Assembly: GCA_017354895.1 (NCBI GenBank)
Contig: CP071493.1
Span: 558,001 to 622,000 of the forward strand
Reading direction: 5' to 3'
DNA from: Podospora comata
Taxonomy: Eukaryota > Ascomycota > Sordariomycetes > Sordariales > Podosporaceae
Length of the DNA: 64,000 nt
Shown here: in pieces, positions 1 to 9,926 of the stretch
Numbering within the stretch: the stretch's first letter is position 1
How the letters are laid out: every line of letters begins with the position of its first letter
Translations under genes and position numbers: made by a program
Notes under the pieces: generated by a model
What the model was told of the DNA's origin: nothing
Databases searched by the model: none
Seen by the model: the letters and a program-made list of their open reading frames with translations, nothing else

Positions 1-1390
1 TCATATTTGTTCCAAGTTGCAAGTCTTGTGAGACAGGAGAAAAGTAGAATTAGCTCTAAGATTGTCTGAGTGTGCACTTCATCATCAGTCAAGCGAACGT
101 AACGCAGGGCAGAATGGGCTTAAATGAGCCGACTGGGCTATAACCTGGGGAAAGCTACACTAAGCGACGATTGTGATGGCCCTGTATCCCGCCTACATAC
201 GAGAATAAAATCTCGAACGTTGAATGTGAAAAAGCGCCCTGCGGCTGTGGAAATAGTGGTGATTAATTGGTAGGACCTCGAACTTGAGTTTGCAGCCACA
301 AGGGCTTGGTGAGACATGGCTTGCAGCCTTGTGGGCGCTCCAACGGGCCAACTTGCTGGGCCGGTTACGATGCTTGGAGATTGGCTTTTCCCGCCCTAGA
401 ACTATGATAGATAGGAAAAAGAGTGACCATAATTACTGAGAGCTACTATCGAAGAAAAGACATCACCATCTCGATCAGTGACTTCTTTTGAAGTTGTGTC
501 GAAAAGGCGAGATTCCAGCTGCACAGCCTCGGAGCAGATCAAAATCGTGCATTGGCGGGAGAGGCTGATGGCGAACTAGCCCCTGTTTGGCGAAAAGTCG
601 TCTCCCCTGCCCCCCCGGTTGTCACCTGCAAACCGCAATCCTGCTCGCAACAGAGCGACATCCCACGCCCTAGGTTCCCTCTTTTTCCATCAGTCGTTTG
701 CATCTCTACAGTAATTTAATCAATCTTTTCCTCATCTTCACCTTCTTCCCGCGATACCTGTCTTGTTCTGGCGCCCGAGTCTGATTTTTCGACAACCGCC
801 GACAAGCAACGCGTCCCCTCGCTTCTCCTAACGACACCACCTCAGCACCCCCCGGCCGTTCCCGTTGGTTCTTGGCCTGCACTCCCTGAAGCATTGCCAA
901 CCCTCGAACACCTCAACTCCTCCCAGTGTTTCAGAGTGCTCTCTGTGGACACACAACTCGCAGCACAACAACCCCTGCCCCAACAGTCCCGTCTCCTGGG
1001 TGCTGCAACACTTCTTCAAATCGCCAAAAGATTCGCGCCTGTGAACAATAACCGCTCGCTGTGGTGAGTGTGCAGGTTCACCACCTTCGACGACCACCCC
1101 CGAGCCAGAGACCAGGCGTCTTCTGCCCGACCGACCACGACTTTTTCTTACCTTCCCCTCCCCCTCGACCGGCCGGCCCTTCAATCTCCCTCGACCCACC
1201 GACCATCGACGCCAAACCACAAGTCACAAAACTCAATTCAGCCATTAACCAGACATCTCGCAAAGCCGCCGTCCTGGCTTCCCAACGAGACATTCGCCGG
1301 TCGTATTTGGCCGGCTCGGGCTCGCAGCCGATCGCGATCGCAAGTTTTGACGGAACAAACAGCGGATTCAGAGACAGCCGCCCTCCAGTG
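1..1390. other. Non-coding left flank and leader of the UPF0658 gene
   Basis: I see no convincing coding sequence here. Positions 1-600 are unremarkable. From about 600 to 1390 the + strand becomes rich in C and T with short CACC/ACAA runs, as is usual for the promoter-proximal DNA and long 5' leader of a filamentous-fungal gene. Short open frames on either strand in this part have no recognisable domain. Transcription start and possible upstream ORFs cannot be fixed from sequence alone. Confidence 0.5.
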
Positions 1391-2640
1391 ATGGCTTCCA
1401 CAGTCGGGCCAGCGCGGCCAAAACAAAAGCTCTTCTCGACGGACTTCCTCAGCAACACATGGGCGAAGCTCTTCTTTTTCATCGTCGGCCTACAGGCTGT
1501 AATTTGCGTGGCTTTTGAATGGTGTGTTTCGCCCTCCTGCTGCCAGCGACAAGACCCTTGATCCGATATGCTAACACTTCAACCGCAGTTATGTGTTTGC
1601 GAGATTCCAGTTCGGCCTTCAATTTCAAGAAGGCGAAATCCCAGATGAGGCACAACGACGAAGGCTACAATCGAGATACCGTACGATTCCGACTTTCTTG
1701 GCGCTCTTCATCTTTGGATTCCTCTACGTTTTGGTCTTGGCGTGGGACGCACTGCGGATGAAGAACACGATTCAGATTATTGGGCTGTGTGTGGCCAACC
1801 TGGCACTCTTTGTCTACACCATCCTCCAGATTGATCAGATTGAAAAGTCACTGGATATTCTGCAGGGTGCTTTACTCCTAAAGGACAGCGATAAAGGTGG
1901 TGATTCGAACATTGTCTGGGCGCTGTCCAAACCCTTCTTAATAGCCGTTCCAGCAATCGTGGGCGTGGTCACCGTCGCCATGTCCTGTATCGCCTATCAG
2001 CTATACCGCGAGTTCGCTTGGGACATTCTGAAGCAGATTGGTGCTGACTACCGCATGAAGAAGCGGTTCCTTCACTACCAGGTAGGTTCATGATCTCGTC
2101 TCACTAGTGACGATATGGATGTCGAATGCTGACGCGGACACATAGATTTACATCGCCCTCTTGAAGTTTGATTTCTTCTTCTTCTTGGGTTTCACTGTGC
2201 AGTTCTTGGTCGTTGTCAACAACACCAAGAATAACTTCGAGCTCGGCCTGCAAGTGGCGGCGGTTCCTATCACGATCGCCATCCTTCTATGCGCCGCCTT
2301 CTTTACGCAGCGCGAGAACAAGATTGGAGTGACGTTGACCATCGTCTTGTACTTCGGCGCGCTCTCTTACTTCTTCTTCAAGCTCGTCCGCATTTACCAG
2401 CCCGGTCATAAACAGGATTACGAAGCCGTCCAGAAGTCGCTGACAGCCTTTGCTGTCCTGACCATTCTCCTCATCATCTTGACCATCATCAACGGCTTCG
2501 TCTGCATGAGCAACTTTGGCGCCGGGCTCAAGGACCACCTTCTTAAGCCGAAATACTCCGACCCTGAGAAGGAAGACGCAAATTCGTACCAAATGAACGA
2601 TCAGAAGCCACCACTGCCAAGTCGAATGACGATTGACTAA
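1391..2640 (+). CDS. UPF0658 Golgi-type polytopic membrane protein, three exons
   Basis: Start ATG is at 1391. Two introns are placed at 1522-1588 (GTGTGT...GCAG, branch-like GCTAAC near 1570) and 2082-2145 (GTAGGT...ATAG, branch GCTGAC). Both keep the frame and join hydrophobic blocks smoothly. The joined product is about 370 residues. It has seven or eight hydrophobic segments: one in exon 1, three in exon 2 and four in exon 3. The soluble tail is Lys/Asp-rich and Pro-ending. This layout matches the fungal UPF0658 family, whose members are annotated as Golgi membrane proteins; molecular function is unknown. Family assignment is from recalled sequence character, with no search run. The ATG at 1391 is chosen because it directly precedes the first conserved-looking stretch (FLSNTWAKLFFF) and the upstream frame looks like leader DNA. 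Confidence 0.82.
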
Positions 2641-3396
2641 ATGGCTTTTCTTCTTTGTCTTTTTTTTACTTTTTGGTTTGGAGGGAGTTCAAATTTTGTT
2701 TTGTGTTTTAATTCTATAAAGGCCAATCGGAACGGCTGATCCATCTTTTTGTTGGAAATAGAGAGGAAGAAGAAGAAGAGAGTTACACCGATCGGATCAA
2801 GCGAAGCGAGCATTCATTTTTCGGCTTTTATTTTTTTGCTTTTTGACGTTTTGTGTTGCTCTCTCGACAACCAAAGAGGGGAGCAGAACTAACGACCATT
2901 TTATGAAACTGAGCAAGTGTTGTGAGGGAAGAGAAGGAGGAGGAGGAGAAAGGGGAGAATTGAAGGGGAGTCTTGTCTTACCTCGAATGATAGGCTGGTT
3001 CTGGAGAGAGAGAAGGAGCAAGACTTGTAACCATGCACAAATGCTAACACAGAGATATCCCATTTTCATTTTTACATTGTTTAAACCATCATCATTATCT
3101 CCTTCTCTTTCTGTCCTGTGACTGCTGGATATATATGTGAGGTGGGTATGGAAGGGGTTCAACTTGTCATGGGGGATGAGGCTGGTCGGGGAATATGGCG
3201 TCTTTTTCTATTCTTGACTTTTTTATTGAGAGTATTTTTGGATATCAACAAGAAAATAAATTTCAACAAGGAAAAACATCTCAACAAGGATGACTGCTGC
3301 TTAGGATGTCTATACAAGGGCCCCAAAACCTTGATGGACTTTCAAGAGATATATATTGTACATTTAATTGTTATTTTCTCTCTTTACATTGCCTCT
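2641..3396. other. Convergent 3' region between UPF0658 and D-lactate dehydrogenase genes
   Basis: The two flanking genes converge here, so this is mainly 3' UTR and terminator DNA. It is T-rich after the UPF0658 stop, with a purine-rich GAGGAGGAGG stretch near 2935 and AT-rich DNA at 3200-3260. No gene is supported. Confidence 0.5.
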
Positions 3397-5468
3397 TTAC
3401 CATTCAGAAACCTCCCCTCTCGCTGGCTTCTCGACGCGCACGACTTTATCGCAATTGAGAAGGCAGAGGGGGTCGAATGCCGTCTTGATCTATCGGGGTT
3501 GTCAGCATTTGATCTTGTTTTCAAATGGTAAAAAAGGATGAAAAATTACCTTTCTCATAGCATCAACCGTGCTCTCTCCCAGCTCATGAGGGAGGTAATC
3601 CCTCTTGACAAGCCCAACACCATGCTCGCCCTGTTGATTCAACCGCATTAGTTTTTTCCATCCCTCCAGAGTTCAACACAGAAAGCTATAAAAAATAAAT
3701 AAATAAAAACTCACAGTCACAGTCCCCTCCATCTCCACAGCCCTCTTCACCATCCGATGAACACACTCCTCGGCCAACTTCCTCTCCGCATCCGAGTACA
3801 ACAAGATAATATGGAAGTTCCCATCCCCGACATGTCCCACAATCGAGCTCTTCAACCCCGACCGTCCCAGATCCTGCTTCGTCTGGTCGATAATGTCCGG
3901 CAGCCTGCTCATCGGGACAGCCACGTCCCCCGTCCACACCCGGTCCCCGGGCTTCTTCACCGCCATGGTGCTCCAGAGCGCCTCCTTCCTCGCGCTCCAG
4001 AGCTCGACCCGTTCCTGCTCGTCCTTGGCAAAGTCAAACGACTTGCCGCCGCTGCCCTTGGTGATCTTTTGGACGATGGCCACCTGCTCTTTTACCCCCG
4101 AGGGGGTACCGGTGAATTTGAAGAAAATAGTGGGCGCCTCCTTCCAGCTTCTGGACGTAGCGCCAGCTTGGTTGATGAACCTCATCTGGTCGTCATCTAG
4201 AATCTCTACCGCAGCAACGGGGACACCCTCCCCTACCACCTTGGCGACACAGTTGGCCGCTTCTCTGATGGACCCAAACGATGCCACAGCGACGGATTCA
4301 CTAGCAGGTTTAACCGTAACCTTGAGCGTCGCCTCCGTCACCAAACCCAGTGTGCCCTCACTACCGATAAACAGCCTCGTCAAATCATACCCCGCCGAAC
4401 TCTTTCTTGGTCTCTGTCTCGTCTTGATGACTGTCCCGTCGGCCATGACAACCGTAAGACTCAAAACCCACTCCCTCATCGTCCCGTACCTGTACGCGTT
4501 TGTACCCGAGCATCCAGTCCCAATCATTCCCCCAATCTGCGCCCCCGGCCCTGGATCAGGCGGGAAAAACAAATTTTGCTCCGCGAGCATCTCGTTCAGA
4601 TCCTCCCACCCTACACCAGGCTGGACAACCACGTCCAAGTCATCCTTGTGCAACGAGAGCACCTTGTTCATCCTTGAGAAATCAATGCATATCCCTGATC
4701 TAGTCGGGGTATAATGCCCCTCCAGACTCGTTCCCCCAGAGTATCCCACCACGGGAATCCGTCTGTAATGGCACACCTTCATCAACTCGGACACCTCCTC
4801 GGTTGTGGCGGGGTAAACGACGCAAAAGGGCTTCTGGTCGTCGGCAGCGCGGTGGGTGGACCACTCCGAGGTGGCGTGCTGGGAGATGACGTCGTCGGCG
4901 GTCGAGACGTTTTCCTTGCCGACGATGGCGACAAAGTCGGACCAGGCGGCCTCGAGGTGAGCGGGGTTGAGGTTGTGCTTGGGGGGTTTGGTGGCTGCCA
5001 GGGGGAGGGTGGAGGCCGGGTCGGCTTCTTTGGGGTATTTGAGGCCGCACCAGTAGGAGATTGCGCCGACGGTGAAGAGGACTGTGGGTAGGAAGGGAGG
5101 GTAAGTTATGATGGTAGGGATATAGGGGGTAAAAGGGGGCAAGTACCAAAGGTCATGCCCATCATCCTGCCCAGGCTGTTTTGGGGGCGCATGTGGGAGA
5201 GGCGTTTGAGATCATCTCTTTCGCGCTGGATGCGCTTGGTTATGGACTGTGTGAGTTGGCCCTTGAAGGAGGGGCCGCTGGAGGGTTTCTTAGTGGTGGT
5301 TGAGGAGGAAGTAGAGGAGGGAGGGGGGCTGAAGCGCTGTGTTGACTCGAGGCGGCGGAATTGTAACGGTGTGCTGGTGGTTCTGCTGGGGCGCATAGAG
5401 GGGAAGGAGGATGGCCGGGCTCCGGGAGCTGTCGACAGCTTGGGCATCTTGCCCGCAAGCCGCGACAT
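3397..5468 (-). CDS. dld1: D-lactate dehydrogenase (cytochrome), mitochondrial, FAD-dependent, four exons
   Basis: Exons on the minus strand are 5468-5147, 5081-3715, 3630-3550 and 3489-3397. The introns (65, 84 and 60 nt) have GT...AG ends and keep the frame, giving about 620 residues. The N-terminus is Arg/Ser-rich without acidic residues (ATG SRLAGKMPKL..., RRLESTQ), as expected for a mitochondrial presequence, followed by a hydrophobic segment (FTVGAISYW). FAD-binding type 4 (VAO-type) motifs are visible: GYSGGTSLEGHY, IGTGCSGTNAYRYG and GSEGTLGLVTEATLKV. The C-terminal FAD-oxidase domain has GHVGDGNFH and GEHGVG, the latter created by splicing exon 2 to exon 3. The last exon ends with DPLCLLNCDKV, typical of D-lactate dehydrogenases. 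The enzyme oxidises D-lactate to pyruvate and passes electrons to cytochrome c. A 2-hydroxyglutarate or glycolate specificity cannot be excluded from sequence alone. Confidence 0.92.
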
Positions 5469-6585
5469 AGTTTCTGAGTATCTGAGCAATCAATTGGGGT
5501 TGCGCAGGGTCGAGACTGGAGTGTAGGGGGCGTATATCGTCGGCCGTTGGAGGGGTGGTATATCGTGGGGTTGTGGTCGTGGGACGAGATGCCAAGGTTG
5601 GAGCTTCGAAGGTTGCTTAGAAAAAAAGGTGGTTCCCCTGCCCGTGAGCTCCGTGTCTCCACTCTGCCGAGTGGACTGGCTTGGCCGCGGCTCCGTGCAA
5701 CGACATAACGGGCGCCAGCTCCGGGCGTCGGGTTGTAGCGTTGACTACGAGTAAGAGGAAACTGCATTGTTTGACACAGGTCAGATAGATGGATGTGAGG
5801 ATTCTACAGAGAAAGCTGGGAATATCTATAATAGAGATGAGTTCTTCGGTTGAACCTCACAACCCTAACCCGCTGCCCGATTAGGAAGTTTCCAACAACA
5901 AGGCAACTGGAAAGAACGACCCGTTGGCGGAGGCAAGCTGGGGTTTTGATGAAGGTTCGGAGGCCGCGGCAAAGCATATCAATTCTTTTCTTCCAATAGA
6001 GTTCCTATATACACTCGCCGAATCATGTTTATGACTTGCCCTGCATGCTTCGCCCCCTCCCCAACCAGCCTCGAGCTCGCCAAAGCAGAGATCTCCCCAG
6101 GAGTCTAGCTTCCCAAGAACTGGTAGCACAATGACTGAACATGGCGAGTGAGTCTCTCGATAGGTACGCCGTTATGATTGGAGCTAGTCGTATCCTGTAG
6201 ATTTTCTATGCCTATTGCGGCCAGGGCTTTGCGGCTGAGGTTGGGACGGATCATGTTATTGGTGATGAATTGGGTATTGACCTTGGTTCACTTTCAGCGC
6301 CAGTGATCTCCGTCCCACAGTGTCCCTTTGTGCCATATGGTTGCTGCGCGATGATTTTTGCCAACGTTGGGTATTGGAAGTCGAGCTAACCAGGCACTTT
6401 CTGCCTTGCGAGCTTCGAAAAGCAACTACTTGGCTGTCTCCAAGTCGATCCTCCAGGATCCTAAGCGCCAGCCTGTTGTCTTTGTTTCGCTACTCAGACA
6501 ACAACATTCAGCACCAAGCCTCCTGCGATCCAGTAACTGACCATCCATTAGTCACGGGAATCGACAGGGCCGTCGTCTCAGCTGA
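5469..6585. other. Intergenic promoter region, D-lactate dehydrogenase and microprotein candidate
   Basis: This interval lies upstream of the D-lactate dehydrogenase (reading left) and of the small gene candidate at 6797 (reading right). It holds an AACCCTAACCC telobox-like motif at 5861-5871. Open frames around 5881-6129 and 6320-6658 show no domain or coding character. No other gene is seen. Confidence 0.45.
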
Positions 6586-6597
6586 GTATATATATCA
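6586..6597 (+). promoter_or_regulatory. TATA-like box of the microprotein candidate
   Basis: A GTATATATATCAC stretch precedes a CA-rich leader (TTTCCAACAAAAGCACACTTCACC) by about 20-30 bp. That is the spacing expected for a TATA-driven start of transcription near 6615-6640. It sits upstream of the 5'-UTR intron at 6716-6790. Confidence 0.4.
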
Positions 6598-6715
6598 CTC
6601 CATTCTCACCTCCCATTTCCAACAAAAGCACACTTCACCATCTGCTTATACCGTTTAGCTTGCCTGACCCGGATCTATCCAAATCTCCTGAATTCTATCT
6701 AGACCACTGAATACT

Positions 6716-6790
6716 GTAAGTCTTTCCCACCCACCTCTAGCTGAAGGTCCAATTACTCACCCCTGCTGCCATACATCTCAGTCACCACAG
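6716..6790 (+). other. Probable 5'-UTR intron of the microprotein candidate
   Basis: A perfect GTAAGT donor at 6716 and a CACAG acceptor ending at 6790 define a 75-nt intron, with TTACTCAC near 6752 as a possible branch site. The acceptor lies six bases before an ATG in good context (ACCAAGATGG). Removal leaves no earlier in-frame ATG near the start. Confidence 0.4.
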
Positions 6791-6796
6791 ACCAAG

Positions 6797-6901
6797 ATGG
6801 ACAAGGAAAACGATGCGCCACAGGGCTACCAAAACGGCGATCTCGGGAGCGATAACCCTCAAATTCACGTAGACTTCCCGATCACGGAAACCGTTACCTA
6901 A
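6797..6901 (+). CDS. Possible 34-residue acidic microprotein
   Basis: The open frame of 34 codons begins MDKENDAPQGYQNGD and ends PITETVT before TAA. It is acidic, Asn/Asp/Gly-rich, without Cys or hydrophobic segments, so it is probably disordered. I do not recognise the family. Support for a real gene is the organisation rather than the protein: a TATA-like box at 6586, a CA-rich leader, a GTAAGT...CAG intron ending six bases before the ATG, and a favourable start context. It may be longer if a further downstream intron is spliced, but no convincing donor precedes the stop. An alternative is a non-coding transcript with a chance ORF. Confidence 0.35.
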   Translation: MDKENDAPQGYQNGDLGSDNPQIHVDFPITETVT

Positions 6902-7119
6902 GGGTTGTACCAAGAATGGGTCGCGGGAAGGGGCGAGACGGACTCTACCTCTTCTCAGTAGACAATACCTACCCGCTGGGAATTACGTCTCGATTCCGTG
7001 TGACAGTGGGTGATAAACATAGCAGCTGGCCAAGATAGAAAACTTTCATCAAAACTAGCTATTATAACACGGAATCAACAATCGGTGTATGAGTGACTGA
7101 CAGTGTCCATGTACTACTA

Positions 7120-8904
7120 CTACTCCCCCTTCCCCCTCGCCAACCCAACAACATCAACCCACTCCTTTGGCCTTCTCCTCCCCTCCACCTCCAAAAACCC
7201 CTCCACATCCCTCGCAAAACCCAGCAACTGCTCCTCCGCCCCCCACTTCCCCATCCCCATCACCCCCACAGGCAAAACCCCCTCCCCTTGCTCAGCCTCG
7301 ACATAACCCCCCGGACAAGTGACAGCCGGACAACCACTCGTGTTAGCCACCCAAGCAAACGTCATATTCTTTATACTCAGATTCCCATCCGAGCACCCAT
7401 ACGCCTCGTCCCCGTCACAAATCTTCCACCCTGCTATCGGGGTTGTAGGCGTGAGAACAATCATGTCTGGGTGCTGCTCCCACAGCCAGGCCAGGTGAGC
7501 CATGATGACGTGCCTGATTTGGCCATAAGATAAATAGTCCGTTGCCGGGGTGTGCGTCGCCGCGGAAACAAGCATGCGGTTGGCGTGGTTGAGGGGGGCG
7601 AGGTAGTTACTGGGATTACGGGCGAAGGCCTCGGTTGCGGCTTCGGTGAGGCAGGTTGCCGCGTGGGCTAGCTGCCCTTCCCTCAGATAGGGGAGGGAGA
7701 TGTCGACTGCGGTGTATCCTTTGACAGTGGTGAGGTATTCAACGCAGGAGCTGAAGACTTTGAGCACGTCCGGGTCCGCGCGGGCGATCCAAGCGCGGCA
7801 GATACCCAATGTTTTCTTCGACCCAGGAGAAGGCGGGACGGACAGACACAAAAGGTTCTGGCCTGGGTCGGAGGGGTTAGGTTGGGACATGACACGGTAA
7901 GCGATGGTCAGGTCGGCTACCGTTGATGTCATGGGCCCGACAACACACATGGACGTGGCGCGGGAGCAGGTGCGGTTAAAGGTTGGTTTGAGGCCGTAGA
8001 CGCCGCAAAAGGCAGGGGGGATGCGCATGCTGCCTCCGGCGTCGGTGCCGATTGCCACCGGTACCAGTCCCGCACAGAGACCGCTCCCCGCGCCGGAGGA
8101 GGAGCCGCCGGGGAAGTAACGGGTGTTGTACCAGTTCGTTGCTGTCCCTGTCACGGGATTACAGCCGGTGGTGTCCATCCCTATCTCATGCTGGTTCATC
8201 TTGCCCACCATGATCGCGCCCTGCTCTTGCATCTTCAACGCGGGCCAGCACGTCTCCGGTTCGGGCTTGTTGAAGTAGGCGACCGTCTTGTCGACCTTCA
8301 TCCCCATGGTCGAGACATACCCCTTGACTTCAGTGTCGGCCTTGACGCCAAAGGGAACACCGTCCAAAATGCCGAGCTGCTTTCCCTCTTTCCACCGCTC
8401 CGTGCTCTCTCTGGCATGTTGAAGCACCTCATCGACATTGGACTCGATGAACGCAACAGCATATTTACTCTCCTCGTCACCAACGTCTCTCCTGATAAGA
8501 GGGAGGAGCGCCTCGACTACATCAAGGGGAGTAGCCTGACCTGACTTGTAGAGCTCATGGTAATCAGCAATCGAATTAAACCGGCCCTTGCAGTCGGCCG
8601 ACTTGGGGGTGACGAGGTACCCCTCCTCAAGCGGCAGCATAGGGCCCGTTTCCCCAAGGGGGGCAACATCAGGTTTGACGCGCCAGGGGACAGAGCTGTC
8701 GAGTCCGGGGGCGTGCTTGGGCTGGCCAAACTTGGCGTTGTTCCAAAGCCATTTCTGGAGGACGGAGGAGTTGGATAACAGAGTGGAGGCAATAACCAAA
8801 GGCCAGCCTCTCAGCGGCGGGTTGTGGTCCTCTTCGTGATGATACTCGAGGGCAGCGGCAGGTGCCTCTTTGGCGCCGGGGTAGTTGGCGAATTTGTCTG
8901 CCAT
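7120..8904 (-). CDS. Amidase-signature family hydrolase
   Basis: The product is 594 residues from the ATG at 8904, the first ATG after a putative 5'-UTR intron and in good context (CCAAATGG). The amidase-signature triad is present: catalytic Lys in GVPFGVKAD (about residue 188), cis-Ser in PGGSSSGAGS (about 270) and nucleophile Ser in GTDAGGSMRIP (about 292). These enzymes hydrolyse carboxamides such as acetamide, indole-acetamide or fatty-acid amides; substrate is not predictable here. No signal peptide or C-terminal membrane anchor is evident, so a cytosolic or peroxisomal location is likely. The reading frame stays open upstream to a splice acceptor at 8945 but has no ATG, so an N-terminal extension is unlikely. 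It is related to fungal GatA-like and acetamidase-type proteins but is not the mitochondrial GatA housekeeping form. Confidence 0.88.
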   Translation of the reverse strand: MADKFANYPGAKEAPAAALEYHHEEDHNPPLRGWPLVIASTLLSNSSVLQKWLWNNAKFGQPKHAPGLDSSVPWRVKPDVAPLGETGPMLPLEEGYLVTPKSADCKGRFNSIADYHELYKSGQATPLDVVEALLPLIRRDVGDEESKYAVAFIESNVDEVLQHARESTERWKEGKQLGILDGVPFGVKADTEVKGYVSTMGMKVDKTVAYFNKPEPETCWPALKMQEQGAIMVGKMNQHEIGMDTTGCNPVTGTATNWYNTRYFPGGSSSGAGSGLCAGLVPVAIGTDAGGSMRIPPAFCGVYGLKPTFNRTCSRATSMCVVGPMTSTVADLTIAYRVMSQPNPSDPGQNLLCLSVPPSPGSKKTLGICRAWIARADPDVLKVFSSCVEYLTTVKGYTAVDISLPYLREGQLAHAATCLTEAATEAFARNPSNYLAPLNHANRMLVSAATHTPATDYLSYGQIRHVIMAHLAWLWEQHPDMIVLTPTTPIAGWKICDGDEAYGCSDGNLSIKNMTFAWVANTSGCPAVTCPGGYVEAEQGEGVLPVGVMGMGKWGAEEQLLGFARDVEGFLEVEGRRRPKEWVDVVGLARGKGE

Positions 8905-8944
8905 TTGGGCAGTGATAGCTTCAGAAACTTGGGCTGACCCCAAT

Positions 8945-9000
8945 CTGCAAATACCCGTCAGTTTTAAGCCTCGAGAAACAGGTTCATGAAGGTAACCTAC
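8945..9000 (-). other. Probable 5'-UTR intron of the amidase gene
   Basis: Reading the minus strand, CAG|GTAGGT at 9001/9000 is a donor and TTTGCAG ending at 8945 an acceptor. AACTGACGGG provides a branch site. The 56-nt intron separates an untranslated leader from the exon holding the first ATG at 8904. Confidence 0.5.
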
Positions 9001-9374
9001 CTGCTGACACTGCTGACTGTTGTTTTCCGTCTTGATAAGAATGGCAAATCAGACAAAGGCAGCCCGTATCTCTTGGGCCGGGGAATCGGGTGAGGTGAGA
9101 TGCAGATGACAGGGGCCCTTGAACGGCGTCACTTGCTGTCCAGTCAAACAGGTTTTTGCAACAGGTCCGAGATCCGAACCGAGTTGGATGGCTTTGACGT
9201 CGATTTGAGAATCCCAGTCGAAAAATAAACAGACCGACAACAGCTGTGATATCAATTCCTGTTCTGACTGTTCGTCTTGCTCTCGTCCAAACTCCCTTAC
9301 CTTACCACCACACCAACCATAGCTCGTCTGGAACCAGGGGTCCAAGACGCTGACCAAGACACACTGACGGACAC
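9001..9374. other. Amidase leader and upstream DNA
   Basis: The minus strand carries a CA-rich leader just upstream of the intron donor at 9000. No separate gene is seen between this leader and the inverted-repeat element that begins at 9375. Confidence 0.4.
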
Positions 9375-9427
9375 CTACGGTGGTATTCGTTCACCTCTGT
9401 CTGAAAACCTCTCTGGCCCCACTAAAG
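9375..9427 (+). repeat. Left terminal inverted repeat
   Basis: This is the left arm, reading CTACGGTGGTATTCGTTC at its outer end, with ACCTCTGTCT and CCCCACTAAA further in. It pairs with the right arm at 9874-9926 over about 53 bp. Confidence 0.75.
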
Positions 9428-9470
9428 GCCTGGCAAAGCATGCCCGACTAGCTACATATAGAAAAAGCTT

Positions 9471-9835
9471 TGCTATATTAATACTATAAAAAGCTTCTAA
9501 ATATATAGAACCTAAAAATTACTAGTAAAAAATCTTGTTTTATTTATTATATTTTTAGTACTATTTATGATAATTAAAACAATAGTAATAATAATAGTAG
9601 TAGTAATAGTATTAGTATATATATACTAAATATAAAGTTAGACCTATAGAAATATATAAATATATATACAGTTAAAGTTACATTTATATATATATACAAG
9701 TTATAGTACTATCTATACTAATTATATTACTTTATTCTTTTATTTTATTTTATTTGAAATTAAAACATATATAAAAGCCTCTATTTAGCTACATTTTATT
9801 TATAATTTTATACTGATACGCTTTTAAAGCTATAG
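9471..9835. repeat. AT-rich core of the inverted-repeat element
   Basis: A/T dominates this 365-bp core, with tandem AATAGTAGTA and TATATATA stretches around 9560-9700. It differs sharply from the flanking GC-balanced DNA. No coding frame is visible. Confidence 0.6.
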
Positions 9836-9873
9836 TACGAGTCTTTTAGCCGGATTAATGATACCAAGGTCGC

Positions 9874-9926
9874 TTTTTGTAGGGCGAAAGAGGTTCCGAG
9901 ACAGAGGCGAATGAATACCACCGTAG
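9874..9926 (-). repeat. Right terminal inverted repeat
   Basis: Read on the minus strand from 9926 it gives CTACGGTGGTATTCATTC and then GCCTCTGTCT, matching the left arm with a handful of substitutions. Confidence 0.75.

Larger units (their letters stand above)
9375..9926. mobile_element. MITE-like or transposon remnant with terminal inverted repeats and ACAC flanks
   Basis: Both ends begin CTACGGTGGTATTC when read inward, and the similarity continues for about 50 bp with scattered differences, many of them transitions. The element is 552 bp. Identical ACAC tetranucleotides lie immediately outside both ends (9371-9374 and 9927-9930), consistent with a target-site duplication; because the terminus reads CTA..., a TA duplication with slightly shorter repeats is an alternative. 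The interior (about 9470-9835) is extremely AT-rich, full of TATATA and AATAGTAGTA runs, unlike its surroundings, and has no open frame. This is what repeat-induced point mutation or decay of a non-autonomous element would leave. The superfamily is not assigned. Confidence 0.75.
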
